From Maribacter aquimaris (GTDB lineage: Bacteria; Bacteroidota; Bacteroidia; Flavobacteriales; Flavobacteriaceae): a DNA stretch of 64,000 nucleotides. The notes under the pieces are model-generated. The model did no database searches, was not told the origin of the DNA, and worked only from the letters and a program-made list of their open reading frames with translations. Both the position numbers and the translations under genes were made by a program. Location of the stretch: positions 1 through 64,000 of the forward strand of contig NZ_JABTCF010000004.1 of NCBI RefSeq assembly GCF_014596745.1, read 5' to 3'. Below are positions 35,756-44,669 of the stretch, one piece after another; the stretch's first letter is position 1, and every line of letters starts with the position of its first letter.

Positions 35756-36862
35756 TTATTTAAACTTTGTTCTTTTATCTAATTTGCTATTTTCGTTCAT
35801 TTCTCGAAATATCCGACGGTCTTTCAATTTATTAAGGCGTATACTTATTTTGGACATATTTTCTAAGAATGCTGCTACGTCAAGAAAGTAATTAGGAAAT
35901 GCTTTACGTAGTTCTTGAATTGATTCAGTGGAAACCAAAACTACCTGTACACTTGGTGTATTTCTGTACTTTCGCTCAGAATCTGTATAATTTTGGTTTG
36001 CAAGTTTAAATTCATTTTTCTGAAAGCTTTTAATATTAACTCTTCGAATAGAAGTGTTTAAGGTGATTAAATGGTAAAATTTATTTGGATATTTTTGTTT
36101 AGTAATATGATTGGCCGCTGTAGTAAATGCACTTAATTTCTCTTCAATTTCATTATATCTAAACTCATACAAAGCCATTTCATAAGTTTCTTCTTCACTC
36201 ATATGCTCATATCCTGGCACTTGTGGGGTGTTTTCTAAATAAGAAAAAGAGCTGCTTGTCAATGCAAAATACTTCAGCCATTTCGGTTGTCCTTCCCCGA
36301 ATTTCAAATGAGTACCTAAAAACGTACTCATTGTCTCTACCGCAGTTGCCCATGAATGCTGAAGTTCAGTTCGGATTTGAATCTCTATCATTAAACCGTT
36401 GAGTGGAACAGATAAAGGTGACACGTATTTATATACTAGGTGAATACTTCTATAACCACTTTCTTTTGGGTTAGTAATGTAATTATCGTAGGTCTTAAAC
36501 TTGTGTTCTTCTCCAATACCCTTTAATCGTTCTCTAAGTGATTGAGCGGTATTCAAATCAGGCATAATTGCTCGAATCCCAGCTATATCCTGCATGGTGG
36601 TTAGTTGGTTGACTGGTTGTCGTCGTAATTTTGCTATAATTGACTCACTTCTTTTTACTCGCTGGGCAACGGTGGCAAAAGTATCAATGCCCTTGGCTTC
36701 TTTAAGAACTATGCTATAAAATTCTGTCATAATCTGCTCGTGCAAAATTCTCCAGTATTGTAAAATTGATTCAGAGTTAAGAATTTCTTTTTTTGAGTGA
36801 GCATCCTTGTCTGCAAGAATTTTACCGGCTTTCTTTATCTTATTTTTAGAAATAACTTCCAT
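35756..36862 (-). CDS. RelA/SpoT-domain (alarmone synthetase-like) protein
   Basis: A 368-residue stand-alone synthetase-type protein without the HD hydrolase. Landmarks: RVKRSESIIAKLRR, MQDIAGIRAI (metal Asp), YITNPKESGYRSIHLVYKY (G-loop region), IEIQIRTELQHSWA (catalytic Glu). These appear intact. The C-terminal about 160 residues (with PSVQVVLVSTESIQELRKA, FPNYFLDVAAFL) are not the TGS/ACT domains of RelA. Start at ATG 36862, since only TTG lies upstream. Its place downstream of SIR2-HerA suggests an anti-phage, toxic-synthetase role, but the product (ppGpp, ppApp or tRNA pyrophosphorylation) is unknown. The 366 bp before it hold no gene. Confidence 0.82.
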   Translation of the reverse strand: MEVISKNKIKKAGKILADKDAHSKKEILNSESILQYWRILHEQIMTEFYSIVLKEAKGIDTFATVAQRVKRSESIIAKLRRQPVNQLTTMQDIAGIRAIMPDLNTAQSLRERLKGIGEEHKFKTYDNYITNPKESGYRSIHLVYKYVSPLSVPLNGLMIEIQIRTELQHSWATAVETMSTFLGTHLKFGEGQPKWLKYFALTSSSFSYLENTPQVPGYEHMSEEETYEMALYEFRYNEIEEKLSAFTTAANHITKQKYPNKFYHLITLNTSIRRVNIKSFQKNEFKLANQNYTDSERKYRNTPSVQVVLVSTESIQELRKAFPNYFLDVAAFLENMSKISIRLNKLKDRRIFREMNENSKLDKRTKFK

Positions 36863-37228
36863 AATTTTGTAGAACTTTAATAATCGGTCACACTTCTGCA
36901 AAGCGTTCAAGTCAATCTTTTTTGTTGTTTGGTTTTCCGGATTACACCACCTTTTGGCAATCCTTTATTTAAACTTTTAATTCCATTCTGGTTTGCCGAG
37001 AAGGTGTCCTAACTTATCTTTTGTCAATTGCTTGATTAGACTTAAAGTTAATCAATTCTACTTTTAATCAGTTCGGTTTCAAGGGGAGCTTACAGGGCTT
37101 ACAAGCTTACATTTACACAAGGTGCAATTTGTAAAGAGTATTTTTTTTGAACTTTGTCAACGGTTTGTTTATTGTGAACGCATTAGAAGGTACAGCCGTG
37201 CTTAAAAAAATATTGAAGTTTTTCATTC

Positions 37229-39046
37229 TTATTGCCCAATCCATCTACTTCCTATTTTCTTGAGACTCTCTAGGTTTGTCGGAGGATTTATCCAACCCTT
37301 TACGAAACTTATATCGTTTGAATCCGGCAGTTGACTTTCGTCTAATTCATTAATCTTTATACGACTCGGAAGTGCAGCTGCCTCTCCTACAAAAATTGCT
37401 TCCCTTCTAACAAGTGAAGGAAGCATTTTGGTCAACCCTGAAAGACTGTCTGGCAAAAATTTAGATACATGATCTTGGTCGCTAGAATTAGTTAATCTCA
37501 GAATAATCCATGAATTACATTGAGAAAGAACTGTTGCCTCTACATCAGAGGGTCTTTGCGAAACAAGCATAAGACCGATTCCGTATTTTCTTCCTTCTTT
37601 TGCTATTCGCCTTACAGCCTCTTGAGCTTCTTTATACTGTGCTTCACCATGATTCGGGACATAACGATGCGCTTCCTCACATATAAATAGTACTGGGTCT
37701 TTTTCTCTCTCCTCTCTTGTTTGCCATAATTTATATTGAAATAACAAGCGCGCTATTAGAGCAGTTAGCGGTCCCGCAACCTCATTTGGCAGACCTGAAA
37801 TATCAATGATTCTTAAGTTTTTATCATCTTGTGCACCAACAAATTGATTAAGGATTTCATCTAAGGTCGGGGATGACACACCAAACTCCTCCATGAGAAA
37901 TGACAGTTGCGGATTGCTACGTAGTACTTTTAGTTTTTTAAGAATAGCTTCTATTTTCTGTCTGTTAGAATCGCTCGGTGTTAAGTTATCTATTTTTCCT
38001 GCTTTGCGTCCTTGAACTTTGTCTGTGTGCTTTACAAACTCGGAAAGTAGAAATGGAATCGGTTTATCTCTATCGAAGTTGAGAATGTCATTCTCATTCT
38101 TACCTGCTTTGGGAATCTCGCAGTCTGCTTGGCCCATAGGGTCTTCTCCAACGTTTTCTACAAGTCCCGCATTTAGTAATCTAGCATAGTATACAGCTTG
38201 ATAAATCATGTTTGTTTGAGAGGTGGCTTCAAATTCAGTTTTACCAATTACCAACGATTTAAATTCATCACTAGACATTAACCAGTAGGGCAGTTTCAAC
38301 TGCACAGAATCATTCGACTCCGACGAAGCCTCATTATATGCTCTATAAACTACTGCTTTGCCTTTAAAGGCTTTGGCGTACTCACCATGAGGGTCAATTA
38401 TTACGATTCTAGGAGTAATAGAACTTCCATTAGAATCATGTGATAAAACGGAATGAAGGATCGAGGCTACCGTACCAGATTTTCCTGAACCTGTAGACCC
38501 CAAAATAGCACAATGATGTCCAAAAAGTTTATCGATGTTAGCCCTGCAAATAGCAGAACTACCTCCAACGTAATGGCCGATTGGAATCATTGGGTTATCA
38601 CTCTTTTCATTTATATTTTCCGCAGCTCTATATATACACTCAAGTTCTGCGTTTAGGCACAAAAAGGCGTCCTGAAGGGGTAAAGGGTAAGTTTCAATAC
38701 CCCTCGAAAACGTCAATCTTTGTGCCTTTGTATCCCAAACGCCCTGACCAAATAAATCCGCTTCTAGAAGTCTTTTGTCATCTCCTGGTAATATTGGCGT
38801 TTTCCCTTCTTCTGCAAGAATATCAGAATGCATTCGTAACATTCGTACATATGCGAATAAAATCTTTCGTCCGAAATGAACTTTTATTATGCTTCCAATT
38901 TGGCCTATCGAGTAAACTTGGCCGGACACTGCGCGTGTCAATTCAGTAATCTTTCCGTCTAATTCGATTCGAATTGTACTTCCATTCACTTCAGTAATTC
39001 TCCCTATCTTAAGAGCGGAAGATGTGCTAAATAGTTGATTGGCCAT
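37229..39046 (-). CDS. HerA-family ATPase (SIR2-HerA defence)
   Basis: A 605-residue hexameric ATPase. An N-terminal HAS-barrel (residues 1-75, LKIGRITEVNGSTIRIELDG) is followed by Walker A GSTGSGKS at residues 183-190. RIVIIDPHGEY lies near residue 215 and Walker B VLFICEEAHR near residue 460. A QRPSDVEATVLSQCNSWI stretch is typical of HerA. The gene starts 2 nt after the SIR2 gene's stop. SIR2-HerA pairs are a known anti-phage system in which a complex depletes NAD+ on infection. Confidence 0.93.
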   Translation of the reverse strand: MANQLFSTSSALKIGRITEVNGSTIRIELDGKITELTRAVSGQVYSIGQIGSIIKVHFGRKILFAYVRMLRMHSDILAEEGKTPILPGDDKRLLEADLFGQGVWDTKAQRLTFSRGIETYPLPLQDAFLCLNAELECIYRAAENINEKSDNPMIPIGHYVGGSSAICRANIDKLFGHHCAILGSTGSGKSGTVASILHSVLSHDSNGSSITPRIVIIDPHGEYAKAFKGKAVVYRAYNEASSESNDSVQLKLPYWLMSSDEFKSLVIGKTEFEATSQTNMIYQAVYYARLLNAGLVENVGEDPMGQADCEIPKAGKNENDILNFDRDKPIPFLLSEFVKHTDKVQGRKAGKIDNLTPSDSNRQKIEAILKKLKVLRSNPQLSFLMEEFGVSSPTLDEILNQFVGAQDDKNLRIIDISGLPNEVAGPLTALIARLLFQYKLWQTREEREKDPVLFICEEAHRYVPNHGEAQYKEAQEAVRRIAKEGRKYGIGLMLVSQRPSDVEATVLSQCNSWIILRLTNSSDQDHVSKFLPDSLSGLTKMLPSLVRREAIFVGEAAALPSRIKINELDESQLPDSNDISFVKGWINPPTNLESLKKIGSRWIGQ

Positions 39047-39048
39047 AA

Positions 39049-40218
39049 TTAATTGGATATATAGTTTGTTAACCCATCAAACTTCCACCAGTCAAGTTCG
39101 CCTTCTTCGTTTGGCTCAAGTGGTGTGATAGAATTATAGTAAATTCCCTTTTTCCCGGCAGCATAAACGCGCTCGCCAAAATTTGGATTGGTTAGCCAAG
39201 AATCCAAGGTCTTATTTACTTTTTGTCCATTATTGTTATCCTCAGCAATAAAGGCGATGAGGGTTGTTCGATTCAATTGACTTGATAAAGCAGATTCTAT
39301 TTCAGCATTGATATGTTCATCACCAAAACTATAGCCACATGTAATTAGTACGTTGTCATTCGATGAACTAAGCGCATTTCTAAAGCCGGTAAATAAATAT
39401 GAAAACGGATCTTTCTGGGTCTCAACATACTTGGTGGCCTGAGGGTAGATGAGAATATCCGATATATTTTTAAGGTATTTGGTTCCATATCTTGTTCTAA
39501 CAAGACCTTTTTGCTTGTCACGCTGCCAGTCGATTGAACCATGCAGTTTATATAAATAGCATTTACTCGGATGAATTACATCTTTAGAAAATTCATTTGC
39601 TGGATTCCAATATCCGATGGAACCACCTGAAAAACCATCAATAACGGTAATCTTTTCAAGTCCAAGTGCGTCTTCAAGTAATGTATCATAGTTAGTTGTA
39701 AAAAACGTTAATTTAGAACGAGATGTTAGATTGGCTCTATTAGAATAAACGGATTGGATAAATTTGATGTGTTGATCAATTTCAACTATAGGTTCTTCAG
39801 CCGTTCCAATTAATGGTTCTCCTCCATTTTTTGAATAGCCGTAGCGGACGGTAATTCCTATTGCTTTTATTATTGACTTATATAAATCTAAAAGTTCAGC
39901 TTCAGAATAATTACTCTTGCCAATAGAAGCGCTCTTAGTTCTTGATCTTTTCGAAAGTGTTATTAAATCACCTAAATGACTAAGATAATGCTCTATGTGT
40001 GCTGACTCCTCAAGCTCTTTGCCCAAAATCTCATAGATCTCAATGTTCCTTTCATGAGCTGATGCTTCTATAATTTCTTTTACCCTATCAGTTAAAGGAT
40101 ACATTAATGGAATGTTCGACTCATAACTTATCCCTGCACCAAATAGCCAATTTTGTCTTGGAGAATCAAGATGTTCCCTAAGTTTTTCGTTGATGCTATT
40201 GAAATCTTGCTCTTCCAT
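39049..40218 (-). CDS. SIR2-domain NADase (SIR2-HerA defence)
   Basis: A 389-residue SIR2-like protein. The NAD-binding motif is LFGAGISYESNIP (residues 25-37). TTNYDTLLEDAL (NYD at 176-178) and YKLHGSIDW (His226, expected catalytic residue) follow, then ITCGYSFGDEHIN near the end, as in SIR2_2-type defence effectors. With HerA directly downstream it forms a compact two-gene unit. Expected effect: NAD+ cleavage and growth arrest of the infected cell. I see no missing catalytic residue. Confidence 0.93.
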   Translation of the reverse strand: MEEQDFNSINEKLREHLDSPRQNWLFGAGISYESNIPLMYPLTDRVKEIIEASAHERNIEIYEILGKELEESAHIEHYLSHLGDLITLSKRSRTKSASIGKSNYSEAELLDLYKSIIKAIGITVRYGYSKNGGEPLIGTAEEPIVEIDQHIKFIQSVYSNRANLTSRSKLTFFTTNYDTLLEDALGLEKITVIDGFSGGSIGYWNPANEFSKDVIHPSKCYLYKLHGSIDWQRDKQKGLVRTRYGTKYLKNISDILIYPQATKYVETQKDPFSYLFTGFRNALSSSNDNVLITCGYSFGDEHINAEIESALSSQLNRTTLIAFIAEDNNNGQKVNKTLDSWLTNPNFGERVYAAGKKGIYYNSITPLEPNEEGELDWWKFDGLTNYISN

Positions 40219-40317
40219 TTGTTATGATTATTGTTTGTTCCACTTCTTTTTAATATGATATTTTTTATTTAAGCCCAAAAAGAATCCTTTTTTAAACTTT
40301 TAAGAAACGGAGATTTA

Positions 40318-40665
40318 CTATAATAAATTACCGATTTGATTTTGAATTTCTGCATCCCAATAATTACCAATCAAAATATCGTCAAAAATAAAACCTTCAC
40401 CAAAATAAATTGGTTCATGATTTTCATCCTGCCATTCCAAAGAGAAAATCCTATTATTTGAATTTTGTTTTGATTGTATAACAAGTCTTAATGAAGTTGC
40501 GACCTCTTCGAACCATGTTGAATTAAATATCCCAAGAAATGGCCCTTGAATTGGTGAAATAATATCTGCACTTTCCGATATATTTAGCCTCATGGTATTA
40601 TTGGAAAATTCTCCAATAAGATTGCCATTGTTGGTTTGCCGAAAACAAAATCTTCCTAAAATCAT
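40318..40665 (-). CDS. Hypothetical protein (115 aa)
   Basis: Not recognised. 115 residues, beta-rich by pattern: it opens MILGRFCFRQTNNGNLIGEF and ends with GEGFIFDDILIGNYW. There are two Trp-rich strands (FNSTWFEEV, FSLEWQDENHE) and no signal peptide or membrane segment. It could be a lipocalin-like or immunity-type single domain. It lies 70 bp after the 102-residue gene and 99 bp before the SIR2 gene, in the same direction. Confidence 0.65.
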   Translation of the reverse strand: MILGRFCFRQTNNGNLIGEFSNNTMRLNISESADIISPIQGPFLGIFNSTWFEEVATSLRLVIQSKQNSNNRIFSLEWQDENHEPIYFGEGFIFDDILIGNYWDAEIQNQIGNLL

Positions 40666-40735
40666 ATTCTTTTATTTTAGAATTGACATAATTACCAATC
40701 CTTAGTCTTATTTGAATTCATCCTTCATTTGATTT

Positions 40736-41044
40736 TTACATTTTATAATCTTCTTGAGATAGTAAATGCAACATAGACCAAATTGGGCTTGTAATGAATT
40801 CGATATTATAATCCCTCAAGGCTGATGGTCCTTCATTGTAAAGCCCTGATTTAGATTTATAGGCCTCAATCCCTTTAATAATTTCTTCAAAAGGGACTCG
40901 TGTATCCTTACCATTTTCACGACTTACATAAACAGCACCCTTGGTTTCCCGTAAATATCCAAAACTATTAAACCCAGGAACCTTGGATATTCCTTTATCG
41001 GAAAAACGTTGCAAAATCTTACCAAGTAATATTTTTGAATCCAT
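40736..41044 (-). CDS. Hypothetical protein (102 aa)
   Basis: Not recognised. 102 residues, soluble, mixed alpha/beta. Landmarks are FGYLRETKGAVYVSRENGKD, TRVPFEEIIKGIEAYK and FITSPIWSMLHLL. The middle looks like a small DNA- or ligand-binding domain. It sits between the DUF262/DUF1524 gene (73 bp upstream) and the 115-residue gene. Its constant company with restriction-type genes here suggests a regulator or accessory factor, which is inference only. Confidence 0.65.
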   Translation of the reverse strand: MDSKILLGKILQRFSDKGISKVPGFNSFGYLRETKGAVYVSRENGKDTRVPFEEIIKGIEAYKSKSGLYNEGPSALRDYNIEFITSPIWSMLHLLSQEDYKM

Positions 41045-41117
41045 ACAATATTTAATGATATATCATGCTCAACACCTTAACGTTAAATTATAAGTTTAGA
41101 CAGAATTAAAACATTCT

Positions 41118-42908
41118 TTATAATTTGTAGTAATACTCTTTTATCGTCATGGCCATTTTGTTCCTTCTGGTCTTTAAGAATTCCTCATAATCAAGATGAG
41201 TAGCTTGAAATAATGAATTGGAAATTTGATTAATTTCTAAATTTTCATTCAAAACATTAAGACTATCAATAGAGGAAATATTATTGATATTGGATTCTAT
41301 TTCTTCTCGCACTTTAGACATATACTCATTAGGGGGTAACATTCCTATCTTTATGTTTGTAGCTTGTTCGGTATAAGCATAGTTCGCAACTTGGTTATAT
41401 TGCTTAGGTGCATAGCCATGTTTTTTAAGATATTTTGCAGGGAATAGATGGTGAATATCACCTCTTTGCTCAATAAGGCTGCTTATTTTCATGCTTTTGG
41501 AAAGAAATGCTGTGGTGTTGTTATAGCATTCAGAGGCTATATATACATTGTATGAATTATTATTCACACTTGAACTTTCTAGATTATTAACCAATCCAAA
41601 ATCCCAGAACCCTTCTCCTAAATATGAAAGTTCCATTTGTTCCATATAATTGGCTATACCTTTTTCATTGATTTGTTTTATATCTTCATCAATCGTGGAT
41701 TCCGAAGATCCGGAATACCTACCTATAAGCAAAGACATTACCAGCCATCTTTTTACATAATGTTGAATTTCAGCTTCGGGCATACCCAAAGATCTAAGTT
41801 TTAAATAAAGGGCATAGGCAAAATTTAAACTATTTTTCGAAGAAATCAATTTCTGTGAAATGAAACCAGCTGATTTTATGATCATTAAAAAACGCTGATA
41901 GTTGGTTTGATTAACAAAGTCCATAAGGCCTTCTGAAAGTAAGTCATAACTCTTAACCGCTATTTCATTTTCATAGGTGCGGGTATCAAAATTTCTGCCG
42001 GACAACAAGGCTACAAGGTCGCTAAATTTACCTCTATTGAACTTATATGTAAAAGCTACCCTAAGTACATCTATATAATTGGGTATATAGAGGTCATCAT
42101 TGCCTCGCCCCATCCATTTTAGTGCTTTAAAATAATCATGGGAAGCGAAGGCTTTGTCATTATCAGTAATATGTTTGTAAAAATCCTTGTCAACAAGTAA
42201 TCGACAAAAATAATCCACCAGCTTTCTCATTTTATTACCACCATGGATTTCGTCAGCTGCTATTTTGGACATTACAAAATCAGCATTGCTTAAAACGACA
42301 CCTTTTTGGTTAATTCGTATAAATATTTCAGTAACTGTATCTATATCCAAGGAATGGTCAAGTTCGATAATACCAACCTGTTTGTTCTTTATTTTTTTTA
42401 AGTTCTCTATACGATCTTCAATAAGGTCCTCATCAACTTCAGTATTCATTGACAAATAATTTCGTATAGCCTTGGTTATCGATATTTCGTCGTTTATGAT
42501 TGGGTTGATATTGTTAATCCATTCAGGACTTTTTTCGTATGCCTTGTTCAGTACCTCAAACTTTTCAGTAATCGGATTAAAAGCAATGATAATTTTAACT
42601 TCTTTATAGTTTTTGTTCAATATACGTTGACCCACAATGGCAGCTGTTAGAGCGGTAATACGCTGTTGACCATCGATTAATACTTTTTTTCCTGCCGATA
42701 ATGTACCGTCCTTGAGTTTAACGTCAGGATTTCGCCACGTAATAATATAACCCACTGGGTAACCCTTGTACAGTGAATCTATTAAATCCCTGACTTTGGA
42801 AGCCTTCCAAACGAAAGGCCGTTGTATTTCAGGGATGGCCACATCACCAGACTTGATCCAGCTTAATAATGTTTCTACAGGTTGTTGGTGTACTGAGTAT
42901 TTTGTCAT
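41118..42908 (-). CDS. DUF262/DUF1524 protein (GmrSD-like)
   Basis: A 596-residue protein. The N-terminal DUF262 domain has AIPEIQRPFVWKASKVRDLI (residues about 23-42) and VLIDGQQRITAL near residue 80, a ParB/Srx-like NTP-binding fold. The C-terminal DUF1524 domain carries GDIHHLFPAKYLKK and YTEQATNIKIG, an HNH-type His-His...Asn nuclease motif. Both parts occur in one chain, as in fused GmrSD Type IV enzymes that cut modified phage DNA. It starts 14 nt after the 580-residue PD-(D/E)XK-like gene, so the two are likely co-expressed. Confidence 0.88.
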   Translation of the reverse strand: MTKYSVHQQPVETLLSWIKSGDVAIPEIQRPFVWKASKVRDLIDSLYKGYPVGYIITWRNPDVKLKDGTLSAGKKVLIDGQQRITALTAAIVGQRILNKNYKEVKIIIAFNPITEKFEVLNKAYEKSPEWINNINPIINDEISITKAIRNYLSMNTEVDEDLIEDRIENLKKIKNKQVGIIELDHSLDIDTVTEIFIRINQKGVVLSNADFVMSKIAADEIHGGNKMRKLVDYFCRLLVDKDFYKHITDNDKAFASHDYFKALKWMGRGNDDLYIPNYIDVLRVAFTYKFNRGKFSDLVALLSGRNFDTRTYENEIAVKSYDLLSEGLMDFVNQTNYQRFLMIIKSAGFISQKLISSKNSLNFAYALYLKLRSLGMPEAEIQHYVKRWLVMSLLIGRYSGSSESTIDEDIKQINEKGIANYMEQMELSYLGEGFWDFGLVNNLESSSVNNNSYNVYIASECYNNTTAFLSKSMKISSLIEQRGDIHHLFPAKYLKKHGYAPKQYNQVANYAYTEQATNIKIGMLPPNEYMSKVREEIESNINNISSIDSLNVLNENLEINQISNSLFQATHLDYEEFLKTRRNKMAMTIKEYYYKL

Positions 42909-42922
42909 GAATGATATGGTTT

Positions 42923-44665
42923 TTATTGCTTTGATAAATTACCAAATTCTAATAGTTGTTTATAAATTCCTTCATTTTGATTTAATATATATTCTGGAAT
43001 TGCGGAAGTCTTTATTTTTTTCCTTATATAATTATCTAAAGTTTGAAATGGCGAATAATTATTTTTGGTTAATTCTACATTTGTACTATCTGCATAACCT
43101 TGAAGAAATTGGTCAAAACGTATTTCTTTTTTATTTAGTGATTCTTGTAATCGTTCTAATTCACTAATATGTAACACGACCAATCTATTTATACGCCACT
43201 TACTATTTTCTTTTTCAATATTGAATTTAGCTAGCAATTCATTGAATTTTTTGTTGAAAATATAAGTGGTTACAGCAAAGGAAATAATAGGTTCATTGAT
43301 TAATAATACTGGATAAATAAACAATTTGTTCTTGGGCAAATTAGTATCGACTGTTGAAACATATTCATCAAATTTATCGAGTGACATTTCAACAATTTGA
43401 TAAAGACCAAATCTTTTATAAAACGCATCTTTATCTAAGTCATTAAAATCTTGAAGTGTATGTACTTCCTTATAATCAATTTGAGGCACATAAGACCGCT
43501 TTGCTTGTATTAATATTAAATTACGTTTTCTTCTTATATAGTAGTCAACATATTCATTACCTTTTACAATTAACTCGTCAGTAGATTTAAAAACTATATC
43601 TCTGTGTCCTTTAAAACAATAATCTAAGATATTCTTAGCATAATCCTCAAAGAAAAGCCCAACTTCTCCTCCCCATTCTTCAATTCGTTTCCCACTTTTT
43701 CTTAAAACATCAAAGTAGAAATCCCAAAAGAAAAGTTCATAACATTTTTCAATCAAAAAAGTGTTATCCATTAGCATGTAAATATTCTCTACTTTACCTT
43801 CTAAACAATAAATAGGCGATTTTTTTATTTCTAGAAATTCAAATTTTTTAATACCTGAATTGGGCTTGCCTAAACCTCTTTTACTTAAAGCATTCATGCT
43901 TTTAATTACATCGGTATCAGTTTTCTTAACACGATATGCCTGGATATGTGCCATACCAGCCGAATTAAAAAAGAAATGATTAGCTATAATGCTAATAAAG
44001 TGTTCAGGCGAGTTTACATTATAGTCCTTTGTAAATAAATCTAATTCTGCTGCGTACTTTACCTTTAAATATTCAAATAATTGCCTTCCACGTTCTAAAA
44101 GATTCATGGGATTTTGAATATATCCGTATTGGTTATTGGGAATTTCCTTAAACATAAAAGCTTCAAAAAACCTATCTCGTAGCTTATCAGAGGTAATTTC
44201 CTCATCATATACTTCATTATAAGTGAGCATTTCAGCATTGCACAATAAGAGAAACTTAAATAGGGCTAGATAATCATCAGGATAGAATTCAATTCCTTTT
44301 TTTTCCTCGAATTCTATTTCTTCTGAAAAGAGTATTTCGTTTAAACAGAATAAACAACTTGTTCTGGTACAAATTACCACACCACCTCTGCTTTTTTCAA
44401 AGAGGTCTCGAAATTTATTCAAATATTTTTTGCAGTATTCAATGCCTCTTGGCTCTTGATGTATTTGATAAAGAGTTGTAATTAGCTTTGTTTGATTTTT
44501 AAAGGAATAATCAAAATCTAAGTCCAGGGGCTGTTTAAGGATGTGGTTCAATGAGGAGTAATTGGCAACAAGTTCGCAGCGCGGAATGTGCTTAATCAAA
44601 TCGAATTTGTTCTTAGGTGGAGAATCACTAAAGAAATCTTCATATTTCAAAATTGTGCCAATCAT
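42923..44665 (-). CDS. Unrecognised PD-(D/E)XK-nuclease-like protein
   Basis: A 580-residue protein I cannot assign to a family. Residues about 336-389 hold a PD-(D/E)XK-like pattern: GLFFEDYAKN (Glu340), EYVDYYIRR (Asp374) and LILIQAKRS (Gln387-x-Lys389). A small Cys cluster (CTRTSCLFC) lies near residue 100. I start at ATG 44665 (MIGTILKYEDFFSDSPPKNK), 4 nt after the stop of the Type ISP gene; a longer frame would overlap that gene. The tight spacing suggests it serves that enzyme or forms a joint system. It may cleave DNA. Confidence 0.7.
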   Translation of the reverse strand: MIGTILKYEDFFSDSPPKNKFDLIKHIPRCELVANYSSLNHILKQPLDLDFDYSFKNQTKLITTLYQIHQEPRGIEYCKKYLNKFRDLFEKSRGGVVICTRTSCLFCLNEILFSEEIEFEEKKGIEFYPDDYLALFKFLLLCNAEMLTYNEVYDEEITSDKLRDRFFEAFMFKEIPNNQYGYIQNPMNLLERGRQLFEYLKVKYAAELDLFTKDYNVNSPEHFISIIANHFFFNSAGMAHIQAYRVKKTDTDVIKSMNALSKRGLGKPNSGIKKFEFLEIKKSPIYCLEGKVENIYMLMDNTFLIEKCYELFFWDFYFDVLRKSGKRIEEWGGEVGLFFEDYAKNILDYCFKGHRDIVFKSTDELIVKGNEYVDYYIRRKRNLILIQAKRSYVPQIDYKEVHTLQDFNDLDKDAFYKRFGLYQIVEMSLDKFDEYVSTVDTNLPKNKLFIYPVLLINEPIISFAVTTYIFNKKFNELLAKFNIEKENSKWRINRLVVLHISELERLQESLNKKEIRFDQFLQGYADSTNVELTKNNYSPFQTLDNYIRKKIKTSAIPEYILNQNEGIYKQLLEFGNLSKQ

Positions 44666-44669
44666 AATA

